Below are positions 35,174-44,313 of a DNA stretch of 64,000 nucleotides, piece by piece (the stretch's first letter is position 1; each line of letters begins with the position of its first letter). The position numbers were made by a program, and so were the translations under genes. Under the pieces are notes generated by a model that saw nothing but the letters and a program-made list of their open reading frames with translations, ran no database searches and was not told where the DNA came from. The DNA is from Fodinibacter sp963747405 (lineage in GTDB: Bacteria > Actinomycetota > Actinomycetes > Actinomycetales > Dermatophilaceae): positions 1 through 64,000 of the forward strand of contig CAVVFG010000017.1 of the NCBI GenBank assembly GCA_963747405.1, written 5' to 3'.

Positions 35174-36156
35174 ACGACCTCCTCGCCCTGGACTTCATGC
35201 GCCAGGCGCTGCTGGCCGCCCTGCTCGCCGGCTTCGCCGCACCGCTGGTCGGGGTCTTCCTCGTGCAGCGCCGGATGTCGCTCATCGGCGACGGCATGGG
35301 GCACGTGGCCCTGGCCGGCGTCGCCGTCGGCGTGCTCACCAACTCGGCCCCGGTGCTCACCGCCCTGGTCGCGGCGGTGCTCGCCGCGGTCGCGATCGAG
35401 CTGATCCGCGCCTCCGGCCGCACCAGCGGCGACACCGCGCTGGCCGTCATGTTCTACGGCGGCATCGCCCTGGGCGTGGTGCTCATCGCCCGGTCGACCG
35501 CCGGCACCCCCGCCACCCTCACCAGCTACCTGTTCGGAGCCATCCTCACCACCACCACCGGCGACATCATCGTGTTCGCGGTGCTGGCCGCCGTCGTGCT
35601 CGCCACCACGCTGGTGCTGCGCCCGCGCTTCTTCGCGGTCGCCAACGACGAGGAGTACGCCAGGGCGCTCGGGATGCCGGTGCTCGGCTACAACGTCGTG
35701 CTCGCGGTGCTCACGGCGGTGACCGTGGTGGTCTCCATGCGCATCGTCGGGCTGCTGCTCATCAGCGCGCTGATGATCCTGCCCAACGCCACCTCACAGC
35801 TGTTCGCCCGCAGCTTCCGCTCGGCGCTGTGGTGGGCGGTCGTCATCGGCATCGGGTGCAGCGTCGGCGGGGTCGTGGTGTCGTACTACGCCGAGACTCC
35901 TTCCGGCGGAACGATCGTGCTGCTCGCGGTGGGGGCGTTCCTCGTGGCGAGCACCGGGGCGGCACTGACGGCGCGGGCCCGCCGGGCGGCCCATGCCCGC
36001 TCCGAACGGCACGACCACGAGCACGGCCCCGGCTGCGGACACCCCACGGTCGAGCACGGCGACCACGTCGACTACCTCCACGACGGGCACCGGCACGCCG
36101 CCCACGAGGAGCACTACGACGAGCACGGCCAGCACACGCAGGTGGAGTCCCGATGA
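35170..36156 (+). CDS. znuB: Zinc ABC transporter permease ZnuB
   Basis: 328-residue membrane permease of the ABC-3 family, eight to nine helices. Family blocks include FAAPLVGVFLVQRRMSLIGD near the start and ALMILPNATSQLFAR near the end. After the last helix there is a tail of about 55 residues packed with His, Asp and Glu (ERHDHEHGPGCGHP, DYLHDGHRHAAHEEHYDEHG), likely to bind zinc in the cytoplasm. Start GTG overlaps znuC by 4 nt; the stop overlaps zur by 4 nt. Confidence 0.92.
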   Translation: MNDLLALDFMRQALLAALLAGFAAPLVGVFLVQRRMSLIGDGMGHVALAGVAVGVLTNSAPVLTALVAAVLAAVAIELIRASGRTSGDTALAVMFYGGIALGVVLIARSTAGTPATLTSYLFGAILTTTTGDIIVFAVLAAVVLATTLVLRPRFFAVANDEEYARALGMPVLGYNVVLAVLTAVTVVVSMRIVGLLLISALMILPNATSQLFARSFRSALWWAVVIGIGCSVGGVVVSYYAETPSGGTIVLLAVGAFLVASTGAALTARARRAAHARSERHDHEHGPGCGHPTVEHGDHVDYLHDGHRHAAHEEHYDEHGQHTQVESR

Positions 36157-36563
36157 GCGACCAGCCTCCGGCCGAGCGGCGGCCGACCCGGCAGCGGGCC
36201 GCGATCGCGCAGGCCCTCGCCGGCTCGGCGGAGTTCCGCTCGGCCCAGGAGATCCACGCCGCCCTCGCCGGTTCGGGCACCCGGGTCGGCCTAGCCACCG
36301 TCTACCGCAACCTCCAGGCGATGGCCGCCGAGGGCGAGGCGGACGTCATCCGCACCGCCGATGGCGAGGCCGTCTACCGCTCGTGCTCGACCGACCACCA
36401 CCACCACGTCGTGTGCCGGTCGTGCGGGCTGGCCGTCGAGGTGACCGGGGATGCCGTGGAGCGCTGGGCAGAGGCGATGGCCGCGGCGCACGGCTTCACC
36501 CAGGTGCGGCACACGGTCGAGATGGACGGCCTCTGCGCGGACTGCTCGACCAGCCGAGCCTGA
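36153..36563 (+). CDS. zur: Zinc uptake regulator Zur (Fur family)
   Basis: 136-residue Fur-family repressor. Winged helix: TRQRAAIAQALAGSAEFRSA, then GLATVYRNLQAMA. The dimerisation domain has the HHHHVVCRSCG regulatory/structural metal region and a second CxxC pair in LCADC. It probably binds the two boxes before znuA with Zn2+ and so represses znuACB-zur, its own operon. It overlaps znuB by 4 nt. In mycobacteria Zur (FurB) lies in the same neighbourhood. Confidence 0.92.
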   Translation: MSDQPPAERRPTRQRAAIAQALAGSAEFRSAQEIHAALAGSGTRVGLATVYRNLQAMAAEGEADVIRTADGEAVYRSCSTDHHHHVVCRSCGLAVEVTGDAVERWAEAMAAAHGFTQVRHTVEMDGLCADCSTSRA

Positions 36564-36566
36564 GGC

Positions 36567-37220
36567 TCAGAACGCCGACACGGCACCCGTCGAGCGCTGC
36601 GGCCGACTGAGCGCGCGCAGAACCGCGGCCTGGCCGTGGCGCTCCGCGGCGACCGACGCGAGCAGGCCGAGCACGGCATCCGCCGCCTCGTCGGGGAAGC
36701 GCGGGGTGTCGACGCCGATGCTCGCGGCCAGGTCGTCGGAGTGCACGAGCAGCTCCATCGTGCGGGTCAGCACGAAGTCGGCGGCGGTCAGTGACCACCC
36801 CTGCCACGGGATGAGCACCGAGTCGGGACGGCGGCTGCCGCCGAGCACCGGCGCCAGCGCGGCCGGGAGCGCGGCGAGGTCGGCCGCCACCCGCTCCCCC
36901 AGGTCGGCCGGTCCTGACGCCGCGTACCCGTCGGCCGAGGTGCGCACGTCGACGTTCACCTCGTCGTCGTGCCCCGCGCGAACCCACGCGGCGCGGCGGT
37001 AGTGCTCGAGGGCAGGGATGGGGTCGGCATCGTGCGCGGGCCCAGCCAGCAGCAGCACGACGTTCGCCGCCTGCCCGGCGAGATGGTTCGCGAGCCCGCC
37101 GACCGTCATCCCGGCACAGGCGCTCTCGTCGCCCCAGTGGGCCGCGACCTCGGGTTGGCGGATGAGGTCGGCGGCTACGCGCGCCACCTCGGGGAACTGC
37201 TCGACCAGACGACGGCTCAT
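36567..37220 (-). CDS. Maleylpyruvate isomerase N-terminal/DinB-like protein
   Basis: 217-residue protein of the mycothiol-dependent maleylpyruvate isomerase N-terminal family (DinB-like four-helix bundle). Metal His residues fit: one in GGLANHLAGQ, others in TRTMELLVHSDDLAAS. Actinobacterial members often act with mycothiol in detoxification. The ATG at 37220 has TAGCGT 6 nt upstream; that element coincides with the uppS stop. Convergent to zur with a 3-nt gap. Confidence 0.75.
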   Translation of the reverse strand: MSRRLVEQFPEVARVAADLIRQPEVAAHWGDESACAGMTVGGLANHLAGQAANVVLLLAGPAHDADPIPALEHYRRAAWVRAGHDDEVNVDVRTSADGYAASGPADLGERVAADLAALPAALAPVLGGSRRPDSVLIPWQGWSLTAADFVLTRTMELLVHSDDLAASIGVDTPRFPDEAADAVLGLLASVAAERHGQAAVLRALSRPQRSTGAVSAF

Positions 37221-37229
37221 GCCGGGACG

Positions 37230-38045
37230 CTACGGACCCACACCGTCAGCCGGTGCCTCGGCGGTGGGCGCATCGACGGCACCGCCGTAGCGTCGCTCGC
37301 GGTCGACGTAGGACTGGATGGCGGCCCACAGGTCGCGCCGGTCGTAGTCGGGCCACAGCCGGTCCTGGAAGACCATCTCGGCGTAGGCACTCTGCCAGAG
37401 CAGGAAGTTGCTGGTGCGCTGCTCGCCCGAGGACCGCACGAACAGGTCGACGTCGGGCATGTCCGGCTCGGGCAGGTAGCGGGCCACGGTCCGCTCGTCG
37501 ACCCAGCGCGGCTTGAGCCGGCCGCGGGCGACGTCCTGCGCGAGGCGCTGCACGGCATCCCCGATCTCGGCGCGGCCGCCGTAGTTGACGCAGAAGTAGA
37601 GGGTGAGCCCGGTGTTGTCGCGGGTGAGCTCCTGGGCCACCTCGAGCTCCTTGATCACCGAGCCCCACAGCCGCGGGCGCCGGCCCACCCAGCGCATCCG
37701 CACCCCCCACGCGTGCAGCTGGTCGCGCCGGCGGCGGATGACGTCGCGGTTGAAGCCCATGAGGAACCTCACCTCGTCCGGGCTGCGCTTCCAGTTCTCG
37801 GTCGAGAACGCGTACGCCGACAGGTGGGTGACGCCGACCTCGATGGCTCCGGCGACGACGTCGAGCAGCGCCGCCTCCCCCGCCTCGTGGCCCTTGGTGC
37901 GCGGCAGGCCGCGCGCGTTGGCCCAGCGGCCGTTGCCGTCCATGACGACGGCGACGTGGCGGGGGAGCTGGTCGGGCGCGATGACCGGCGGGCGGGCGCC
38001 GCTGGGGTGCGGGAACGGCGGCGGGTAGGTGCTCGGCGCGCTCAC
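37230..38045 (-). CDS. uppS: Isoprenyl transferase (Z-type, UppS)
   Basis: Cis-prenyl transferase that makes long-chain polyprenyl diphosphate for cell-wall lipid carriers. 271 aa. The catalytic Asp36 is in VAVVMDGNGRWA. Other family blocks are STENWKRSPDEV, YGGRAEI and SGEQRTSNFLLWQSAYAEMVF. Substrate chain length is not predictable. The GTG start overlaps the recO stop by 4 nt. In M. tuberculosis recO and uppS are also adjacent. Confidence 0.95.
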   Translation of the reverse strand: MSAPSTYPPPFPHPSGARPPVIAPDQLPRHVAVVMDGNGRWANARGLPRTKGHEAGEAALLDVVAGAIEVGVTHLSAYAFSTENWKRSPDEVRFLMGFNRDVIRRRRDQLHAWGVRMRWVGRRPRLWGSVIKELEVAQELTRDNTGLTLYFCVNYGGRAEIGDAVQRLAQDVARGRLKPRWVDERTVARYLPEPDMPDVDLFVRSSGEQRTSNFLLWQSAYAEMVFQDRLWPDYDRRDLWAAIQSYVDRERRYGGAVDAPTAEAPADGVGP

Positions 38046-38767
38046 CGCTCCACCATACGGAGGCTGCGGATGCCGCGTTCGAGGTGCCACTGCAGGAAGG
38101 CTGCGGTCAGGCCGCTGCCCTCGCGCCGGTGCTGCGCCTCGGAGGCGTCGGCGACCGCCCAGTCACCGGCGAGCAGCGCGCTGAGCAGGAGGAAGGTCTC
38201 GGGGGCGGGGGCGGCGGAGCCGGGCGGGCGGCAGGCCGGGCAGACGGCGCCACCGGCCACCACGTGGAAGCCGCGGTGCGGCCCGGGTGCGCCGCACTTG
38301 GCGCAGTCGCAGAAGCTGGGCGCCCAGCCGGCCACCGCGAGCGCCCGCAGCAGGTAGGCGTCGAGCACCAGGTTGGGGTCGTGCTCCTTGCCGGCGAGTG
38401 ACCGCAGCGCCCCGGCCAGCAGCAGGTACTGCTGCAGCGCGGGTTCGCGCTCCTCGGTGAGCCGGTCGCACGTCTCGAGCACGGCCGTGGCCGTGGTGTA
38501 CGAGGGGTAGTCGCGGCTGATCGCGTCGCCCCAGGGGTCGAGCGTCTCGACCTGGGTCACCGTGTCGAGGCTGCGGCCCTCGTAGCACTGGACGTCGACG
38601 TGCATCGCGGGCTCGAGGCGGCTGCCGAAGCGCGACTTGGTGCGCCGCACCCCCTTGCCGACCGCGCGCACCTTGCCCAGGCGCCGGGTGAGGAGGGTGA
38701 CGATGCGGTCGGCCTCACCCAGCTTCTGGGTGCGCAGGACGATCGCCTCGTCGCGGTAGAGGGGCAC
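38042..38767 (-). CDS. recO: DNA repair protein RecO
   Basis: 241-residue RecF-pathway mediator that helps RecA load and anneals strands. N-terminal OB fold begins YRDEAIVLRTQKLGEADRIV. A C-terminal zinc-binding pair is CDCAKCGAP ... CPACR. The GTG at 38767 fits the family start; the upstream alkA-type gene on the same strand overlaps it by 53 nt. Coupled downstream to uppS. Confidence 0.95.
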   Translation of the reverse strand: MPLYRDEAIVLRTQKLGEADRIVTLLTRRLGKVRAVGKGVRRTKSRFGSRLEPAMHVDVQCYEGRSLDTVTQVETLDPWGDAISRDYPSYTTATAVLETCDRLTEEREPALQQYLLLAGALRSLAGKEHDPNLVLDAYLLRALAVAGWAPSFCDCAKCGAPGPHRGFHVVAGGAVCPACRPPGSAAPAPETFLLLSALLAGDWAVADASEAQHRREGSGLTAAFLQWHLERGIRSLRMVER

Positions 38768-39722
38768 CGCCCCATTGTCGGTGCTCCGCGCCCGGATCGG
38801 CGGGATGCCGGGCCGCTTGGGCCGCTGCGGCCGGCGGTCGGCGCGGTGGGTCGAGGGCATGGTGGGTCCACAGGTGCAGCACGGCGAGTGAGCGGTGCGG
38901 CCGCCAGGCCTCGGATGCCGTCGCGGCCGCTCGCGCGGTGAGCCCACCCAGCGCCCTGCGCAGCACCAGGTCACCGGGGAGGAAGACGTCGGGGTCGCGC
39001 AGCGCCCGCAGCGCGACCAGGTCGGCCGTCCAGGGCCCGACGCCCGGGAGGGCGAGCAGCACCCGTCGGGCCTGCTCCGTTGGGACCACGCAGGCCCGCA
39101 GGTCGAGGGTGCCGTCGGTGACAGCGCGAGCGATGGACACGACGGTTCGGGCTCTGGCGCCGGTGATGCCGACGGTGCGCTGGAGGTCGACCGGGTCACG
39201 AGCCGCCAGTACCTCGGGTGACGGAAACCCCTGCAGTCCATCGAGGTCGGTGCCGTGGGCGGCGACGAGGCGGGCGGCGAAGACCCGTCCCGCCGCGAGC
39301 GAGACGTGCTGGCCGAGAACCACCAGCACGGCGGTCTGGAACGGGTCGGTGCTGCCGGGCACGCGCAGGTGCGGTCGGGCCCGGACCAGCGGCCCGAGCC
39401 CGGGGTCGCCCGCGAGTGCTGCGACCCCGGGAGCCGGGTCTGCGTCGAGACCGAGCCAGCGGCGGCCGACAGCGGTGGCCGCGGCCACGGCATCCGGTGC
39501 GCCGGGGGCGTGGATGCCAGGGACGCCGACGGCCCGCGGCGGCAGGGTGACGGTGAGCGGCGCGAGGGCACCTGCAGGGTTGCGCACGAACCGGCGGTGC
39601 CGGCTCGACCCGTCGGCGAGCACCTCGACGTCGTCGAGACCCGGCACGCCGTGCGCGACGAGGAACGCCCGCAGCGCCGGCAGATCCACGAGGTCGGAGC
39701 TCACCGGTCGATCAAACCCCAT
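38715..39722 (-). CDS. alkA: DNA-3-methyladenine glycosylase, AlkA-like
   Basis: 335-residue HhH-GPD glycosylase that removes alkylated bases. The helix-hairpin-helix is LPGVGPWTADLVALRALRD and the catalytic Asp follows in FLPGDL. The N-terminal AlkA domain is recognisable (HRRFVRNPAGALAPLTVTLP). The C-terminus continues about 45 residues past the normal end (HLWTHHALD) into a Pro/Arg-rich tail that overlaps recO by 53 nt, so the native stop may have been lost. The ATG at 39722 is used; a GTG at 39704 is also possible. Confidence 0.85.
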   Translation of the reverse strand: MGFDRPVSSDLVDLPALRAFLVAHGVPGLDDVEVLADGSSRHRRFVRNPAGALAPLTVTLPPRAVGVPGIHAPGAPDAVAAATAVGRRWLGLDADPAPGVAALAGDPGLGPLVRARPHLRVPGSTDPFQTAVLVVLGQHVSLAAGRVFAARLVAAHGTDLDGLQGFPSPEVLAARDPVDLQRTVGITGARARTVVSIARAVTDGTLDLRACVVPTEQARRVLLALPGVGPWTADLVALRALRDPDVFLPGDLVLRRALGGLTARAAATASEAWRPHRSLAVLHLWTHHALDPPRRPPAAAAQAARHPADPGAEHRQWGGAPLPRRGDRPAHPEAG

Positions 39723-39745
39723 GTCCCCCGCCCAGCCCACGGCCA

Positions 39746-39751
39746 TAGGCT
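39746..39751 (+). promoter_or_regulatory. -10 element of the 231-aa hypothetical gene
   Basis: TAGGCT, 7 nt before the ATG at 39759, with no ribosome binding site. Confidence 0.35.
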
Positions 39752-39758
39752 CGCCGAC

Positions 39759-40454
39759 ATGGCCGACACCCCGTTCTTCGACCCGTGGCCGGAGCCCGAC
39801 CAGGACCATGACGACCAGCAGCAGGAGGTCGACCTGCCGTGGATGCCTCCGGTGCACGTGGTGGGCCAGGTGGTGCCCACCGCCGCGACGGTGTTCCGCA
39901 GCGACGACGTCGCGGTGGTGGTCACCCACGTCGTCGCGTACCGACGGGGGCTCGAGCTGCACGTGCGCACGTGGCTGCGGCCGGGGACCCGTCGCGAGCC
40001 GAGCTCCACCGAGGACCTGTGGCGGGAGCAGGAGCCCCGCGTCGGCGTGCGGCTGGCCGACGGCACGCGGCTGGGCCACCGCCCTGCGCACGCGGCGCCC
40101 GACGAGGCCGGCCCGACGACGTCGCCGTTCGCGCAGACCAGCGGCGAAGGGGGCGGGCTGAGCTCGTCGTCGTCCTGGTGGCTGAACCCGGTTCCCGAGG
40201 GGCACACCCTTGACGTGGTGGTGGCGTGGGACGCCCAGGGCGTGCCCGAGTCGTCGGTGGCGCTCGACCTGGCGCCGCTGCGGGCCGCCGCGGCATCGGA
40301 GACGGTGCTCTGGGACCCGCCGCCCCCCGGTGAGGGCGCCGGCTTCGGCTGGTTCGCCTACGCGCCGATGAGCGGCTCGGCGTACGGGTCCTCGTGGGCG
40401 GTCTCGTTCGACGAGCCGGGGGCCGAGGGCGACCCCGAGCGCGAGCAGGACTGA
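39759..40454 (+). CDS. Hypothetical protein (231 aa)
   Basis: Acidic soluble protein with a Gln/Asp-rich start (EPDQDHDDQQQEVDLPW), a beta-rich middle, a Ser/Gly-rich linker (SGEGGGLSSSSSWW) and an acidic end. No family recognised and no signal peptide or membrane helix. Divergent to the alkA-type gene; the two starts are 36 nt apart. Confidence 0.6.
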   Translation: MADTPFFDPWPEPDQDHDDQQQEVDLPWMPPVHVVGQVVPTAATVFRSDDVAVVVTHVVAYRRGLELHVRTWLRPGTRREPSSTEDLWREQEPRVGVRLADGTRLGHRPAHAAPDEAGPTTSPFAQTSGEGGGLSSSSSWWLNPVPEGHTLDVVVAWDAQGVPESSVALDLAPLRAAAASETVLWDPPPPGEGAGFGWFAYAPMSGSAYGSSWAVSFDEPGAEGDPEREQD

Positions 40455-40456
40455 CC

Positions 40457-41143
40457 TCAGCCGAAGTCGGTCGAGGCGAGCTCCGTCCGACCGCTCTCGA
40501 CCGCGTCGAGGATGCGGCCGACGACGGCGTCGGGGTCGAGCCCCCGGGGCAGCGTCGGCGCCGTCCCCGCGAGCGGGCGGCCCGCCAGGCCGGTCTCGGT
40601 GTGCGGGGGCCGCACGTCGATGACGTCGACACCGGACCGGCGCAGCTCGCGCGCCAGCGCCCGGTCGGCCGCCGTGAGCGCCGCCTTGCTCGCTGAGTAG
40701 GCGGCCATCCCGGGCAACGGGGTCTCGGCCACCACGGCACTCAGCTGCACGACGAAGCCGCGGCGCTCGGCGAGCGCCGGCACCACCCGCCGCAGCAGGA
40801 ACAGCGGGCCGAGCACGTTGGTGAGGAAGAGCTCCTCGATGACGGCGTCGTCGGTGTCGAGCATCGGCCCGAAGGCCACGACCCCCGCCGCGTTGACCAG
40901 CCCGTCGAGGCCACCATGCTGCTCGACGGCGGCGGCGACGACCCGGTCACCCAGGCCGGCGTCGGACACGTCACCCACGACGACGGCTGCCCCCTCGAGG
41001 ATGCCGTGCAGCCGGTTCTCGTCCCGGCCGACCAGAACGAGCTGGGCGCCGCGTTCGGCGGCACCGCGCGCGATCCGCGAGCCCAGCTCGCCGCTCGCTC
41101 CGACGACCGCGACCACGAGACCGGACAATGAATGGGCGCTCAT
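40457..41143 (-). CDS. Short-chain dehydrogenase/reductase
   Basis: 228-residue SDR oxidoreductase. The NAD(P)-binding loop is VVGASGELGSRIA (GxxGxxG type), the NAG block is LVNAAG, and the catalytic triad is Ser in QLSAVVAE plus Tyr/Lys in AAYSASKAAL. An Arg at the end of beta2 (VGRDENRL) favours NADP. The substrate is unknown. Convergent to the 231-aa gene with a 2-nt gap. Confidence 0.88.
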   Translation of the reverse strand: MSAHSLSGLVVAVVGASGELGSRIARGAAERGAQLVLVGRDENRLHGILEGAAVVVGDVSDAGLGDRVVAAAVEQHGGLDGLVNAAGVVAFGPMLDTDDAVIEELFLTNVLGPLFLLRRVVPALAERRGFVVQLSAVVAETPLPGMAAYSASKAALTAADRALARELRRSGVDVIDVRPPHTETGLAGRPLAGTAPTLPRGLDPDAVVGRILDAVESGRTELASTDFG

Positions 41144-41231
41144 CCCCCCAGCCCACGGCATCTGGATGCCGTGCACAAGCGGTGTGCAAGGTTGGCGCCT
41201 GACGTGTGTGGACAGGTGTTCGAATGCCGAC

Positions 41232-41237
41232 TACGCT
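41232..41237 (+). promoter_or_regulatory. -10 element of alkB (leaderless)
   Basis: TACGCT, 6 nt before the GTG at 41244. The same 11-mer surrounds the -10 of the MBL-fold gene at 21272. Confidence 0.4.
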
Positions 41238-41243
41238 GGCGGT

Positions 41244-41867
41244 GTGGCTGAACTCCAGGGGTCGCTGCTCGACCTGGCCGACGAGGTCGTCGTCCACCCG
41301 CCGTGCGGGGTGCGGCGCACGCACCTCGCCCACGGCGCGTGGGTCGACGTGATGACCGGCTTCGTCGGGGGGGCCGACCAGCTGTATGCCGCCTTGCGGC
41401 ACGACGTGCCCTGGCGGGCCGAGCGCCGCCAGATGTACGACTCCATCGTCGACGTGCCTCGCCTGCTGCGGTTCTACGGTGAGCGCGAGCGGCTCCCCCA
41501 TTTGGCCCTCGACAAGGCGCGCGACGCCCTGTCCGCCCACTACGCCGACGAGCTCGGCGAGCCGTTCACGACCGCCGGCCTGTGCCTCTACCGCGACGGG
41601 CACGACTCGGTGGCCTGGCACGGCGACCGGATCGGCCGCTCGCGCGAGCAGGACACCATGGTCGCGATCGTCTCGGTCGGTGCCCCGCGCGACCTCGTGC
41701 TGCGCCCACGCGGCCGCGGTCCGTCGATCAAGGTTCCGGCCGGGCACGGCGACCTGGTCGTCATGGGCGGCTCGTGCCAGCGCACCTGGGACCACTGCGT
41801 GCCCAAGACGAGCCGGCCGGTCGGCCCGCGCATCTCGGTCCAGTTCCGCACTGCTGGGGTGCGCTGA
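41244..41867 (+). CDS. alkB: Alpha-ketoglutarate-dependent dioxygenase AlkB
   Basis: Fe(II)/2-oxoglutarate dioxygenase that directly reverses 1-methyladenine and 3-methylcytosine in DNA. 207 aa. The iron ligands are His126 and Asp128 (WHGDRIG) and His184 (TWDHCVPK); Arg196 and Arg202 (RISVQFR) bind 2-oxoglutarate. An alkA-type glycosylase lies 1.5 kb away, so two alkylation repair routes are near each other but in separate transcripts. Confidence 0.9.
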   Translation: MAELQGSLLDLADEVVVHPPCGVRRTHLAHGAWVDVMTGFVGGADQLYAALRHDVPWRAERRQMYDSIVDVPRLLRFYGERERLPHLALDKARDALSAHYADELGEPFTTAGLCLYRDGHDSVAWHGDRIGRSREQDTMVAIVSVGAPRDLVLRPRGRGPSIKVPAGHGDLVVMGGSCQRTWDHCVPKTSRPVGPRISVQFRTAGVR

Positions 41868-41921
41868 GCAGTCCCCGGCCGGCTGCGAGATGACGATCAC
41901 GGCACACTGCCGCTGATGTCG

Positions 41922-41942
41922 CACGCCGCGTGGCGCGGCGTG
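41922..41942 (+). terminator. Strong hairpin after alkB
   Basis: A perfect 9-bp stem (41922-41930 with 41934-41942) with a 3-nt loop lies 55 nt after alkB and 55 nt before the subtilase. No T-run. A terminator, or a structure in the subtilase leader. Confidence 0.5.
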
Positions 41943-41997
41943 GCAGGCTCGTCGCTGCACGGGCGCGCACTGACGAGCCCGCGTGGAAGGAACATCG

Positions 41998-44313
41998 ATG
42001 AGCCGCGCCGCAGCAGCACGCGCGCTGTTGGTCGCCGCCACCGCCGTCGCCGCCACTATCGGCCCCACGGCGCCCGCGGTCGCCGGGCCGGAAGCCACGG
42101 TGCGCGTCATCGTCACCTACGACGCGCTCGCCAGTACCGGGTCGGTGTCCCGCTCGGTGCGCACCATGGGCGCCGTGACCGGCACCATGCGGCGCTCGCC
42201 GCACCTGGTCGCCACCGTGCCCGCCGCCGAGCTGCGCGCCCTGCGCCGCTCCCCGCACGTGCGCTCGGTGCAGGTCGACGTGCCGCAGAAGATCGCCCTC
42301 GACAGCAGCCTGCCCGTGATCCGGGCCGACGCAGCCCACCACGCCGGCTACACCGGGGCCGGCACGACGGTGGCGATCCTCGACACCGGGGTCGACGTCG
42401 ACCACCCGTTCCTCGGCGGGCGGGTCGTGGCCCAGTACTGCTCGTCGAGCCCGGCAGGCCCCGGCCAGCGGTCGCTGTGCCCCAACGGCAGGACCGAGGA
42501 CGACAACGCCGACATCGACTCGCTGGCGGCCTGCAGCGCCGCATCGGGTGCCCTGTGCGACCACGGCACGCACGTGGCCGGCATCATCGCCGGCAACGGC
42601 ACCGGCGTGGCCGGCGCCCCGTCGGCCGGGGTCGCCCCCGGGGCCGACCTCATCGCCATGCAGGTCTTCACCCGTTTCGACGACCCGGCCTTCTGCGGGG
42701 TCGCGTCCTGCCTGGCGTCCTACCCCTCCGACCAGCTGCGGGCCCTGGACCGGCTCGCCGCTCTCGACACCGTGAACCCGTCGTGGAACATCGTGGCCGC
42801 CAACGTCAGCCTGGCCAGCGGTAGCTACGCCTCGCCCTGCGACACCGACCCGCGCAAGGGGGCGATCGACACCCTGCTCTCCCAAGGCGTGGCCACCGTC
42901 GTCGCCGCCGGCAACAACGGGGCCACCGCCTCCGTCTCCAACCCCGGCTGCATCTCCAGCGCCGTGACCGTCGGCGCCACCACCGACCACGACGGCATCG
43001 CCTCGTTCAGCAACCGAGGCGCCCTGCTCGACCTGCTCGCCCCCGGCGTCGGCATCACCTCGTCCGTGCCCGACGACACGTACGCCACCCTCAGCGGCAC
43101 CTCGATGGCCGCCCCGCACGTGGCCGGGGCCCTGGCCCTGTTGCGCCAGCACGCCCCGAACCGGCCGGTCGCGAGCCTGGTCGCCGACCTCCGGTCCGGC
43201 GGGAAGCCGATCTCCTACACCTCCGGCCGCACGAGCGTCACCACGAGGCGGATCGACGTCCTGAACGCCCTCGAGGCGAGCACCGGCCCGCAGCTCACCC
43301 TGACCGGACGGCCGGGCGTGGCGCCCGAAGGAAGCCCGCTCGCGCTGACCGGCACCTGGACCGACGGCGCCTCCGGGCCGCCCGTGAGCGCCACGGCCAG
43401 CACGGGCACGGTGACCCTCGGCCCCGGCACCTGGTCGTGGACCGCCACCCGAGGGGACGACACGACGCAGCGCGTCACCATCACGGCGACGGATGCCGGG
43501 GGCGCCTCTCGCGCGCTCACCACCATCGCCCGGTGGTCGAACGTCGCGCCGACCGCCACGCTCACCGCTGCCGGCACCAGGTCGTGGCGCGGGAAGTACA
43601 TCGTCTTCGCGCGAGCGGGTGCTCCGGTGGCCTTCTCGGTGGCCGTCACCGACCCCGGCAGCGACGACATCACCACCCGGTGGGGCTTCGGCGACGGCGC
43701 GCGTGCCGTTAACCGTTCCCTGCTGCACCCGCCGTCGGTCGACCCGGCCTCGAGCCCGTCGATCGAGCCGCGCTCCCTGGCGTCACGGGTGAACCACACC
43801 TACACCCGGGCCTGCACCCGGACGGTCACCGTGGGTGCCGTCGACGACGACCGGGGTGCCTCACCGACCCGATCCCGCCCGGTCGTCGTGCTCGGCACCA
43901 CCCGGACCCGGCACGCGACGCACTGGTGGACCGTTGCCTACCGAGGTCGGATGGCGTCGGTGGGCGCGTCCGACCGGTCCTGCCTGCTCGGCACGGCCCG
44001 CACCCTCAGCACCGTCTTCGCGGAGCGTCGGCCGCTCACCACCGCCGCCGACGCCCTGGCGGTGCTTCGCCCGGCCACCCCCGTCACGGCACGCTCGCGG
44101 TTCGACGCGCAGCTGCTCACGGTGTGGCTGGACGTCGCCACCGGGTCCGTCGACCCCTTCGCCCCGTTCGACGCCGACGGCAACGGCTCCACCGAGACCA
44201 CGGTCGGCGCCTGGCTGCTGGCGGCCGAGGGCACCCGCAACGCGTCGTCCGCGACGTCGGGCGCCCTGGCACCCCTCACGTCGGTACTGACCCGGATCCA
44301 GGTGACCGGCTGA
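41998..44313 (+). CDS. Exported S8 family serine protease (subtilase)
   Basis: 771 residues. A signal peptide (about 1-30) is followed by a short inhibitor-like propeptide up to about residue 100. The catalytic triad is Asp129 (AILDTGVDVDHP), His189 (DHGTHVAGIIAGNG) and Ser369 (SGTSMAAPHVAG), with the oxyanion Asn in AAGNNG. After about residue 430 come two beta-sandwich domains of PKD type (GFGDGARAVN ... TYTRACTRTVTVGAVDDDRG) and a C-terminal alpha-helical end. The ATG at 41998 is preceded by GGAAGG 7 nt upstream. The 3' end overlaps a convergent membrane protein gene by 38 bp. Confidence 0.92.
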   Translation: MSRAAAARALLVAATAVAATIGPTAPAVAGPEATVRVIVTYDALASTGSVSRSVRTMGAVTGTMRRSPHLVATVPAAELRALRRSPHVRSVQVDVPQKIALDSSLPVIRADAAHHAGYTGAGTTVAILDTGVDVDHPFLGGRVVAQYCSSSPAGPGQRSLCPNGRTEDDNADIDSLAACSAASGALCDHGTHVAGIIAGNGTGVAGAPSAGVAPGADLIAMQVFTRFDDPAFCGVASCLASYPSDQLRALDRLAALDTVNPSWNIVAANVSLASGSYASPCDTDPRKGAIDTLLSQGVATVVAAGNNGATASVSNPGCISSAVTVGATTDHDGIASFSNRGALLDLLAPGVGITSSVPDDTYATLSGTSMAAPHVAGALALLRQHAPNRPVASLVADLRSGGKPISYTSGRTSVTTRRIDVLNALEASTGPQLTLTGRPGVAPEGSPLALTGTWTDGASGPPVSATASTGTVTLGPGTWSWTATRGDDTTQRVTITATDAGGASRALTTIARWSNVAPTATLTAAGTRSWRGKYIVFARAGAPVAFSVAVTDPGSDDITTRWGFGDGARAVNRSLLHPPSVDPASSPSIEPRSLASRVNHTYTRACTRTVTVGAVDDDRGASPTRSRPVVVLGTTRTRHATHWWTVAYRGRMASVGASDRSCLLGTARTLSTVFAERRPLTTAADALAVLRPATPVTARSRFDAQLLTVWLDVATGSVDPFAPFDADGNGSTETTVGAWLLAAEGTRNASSATSGALAPLTSVLTRIQVTG

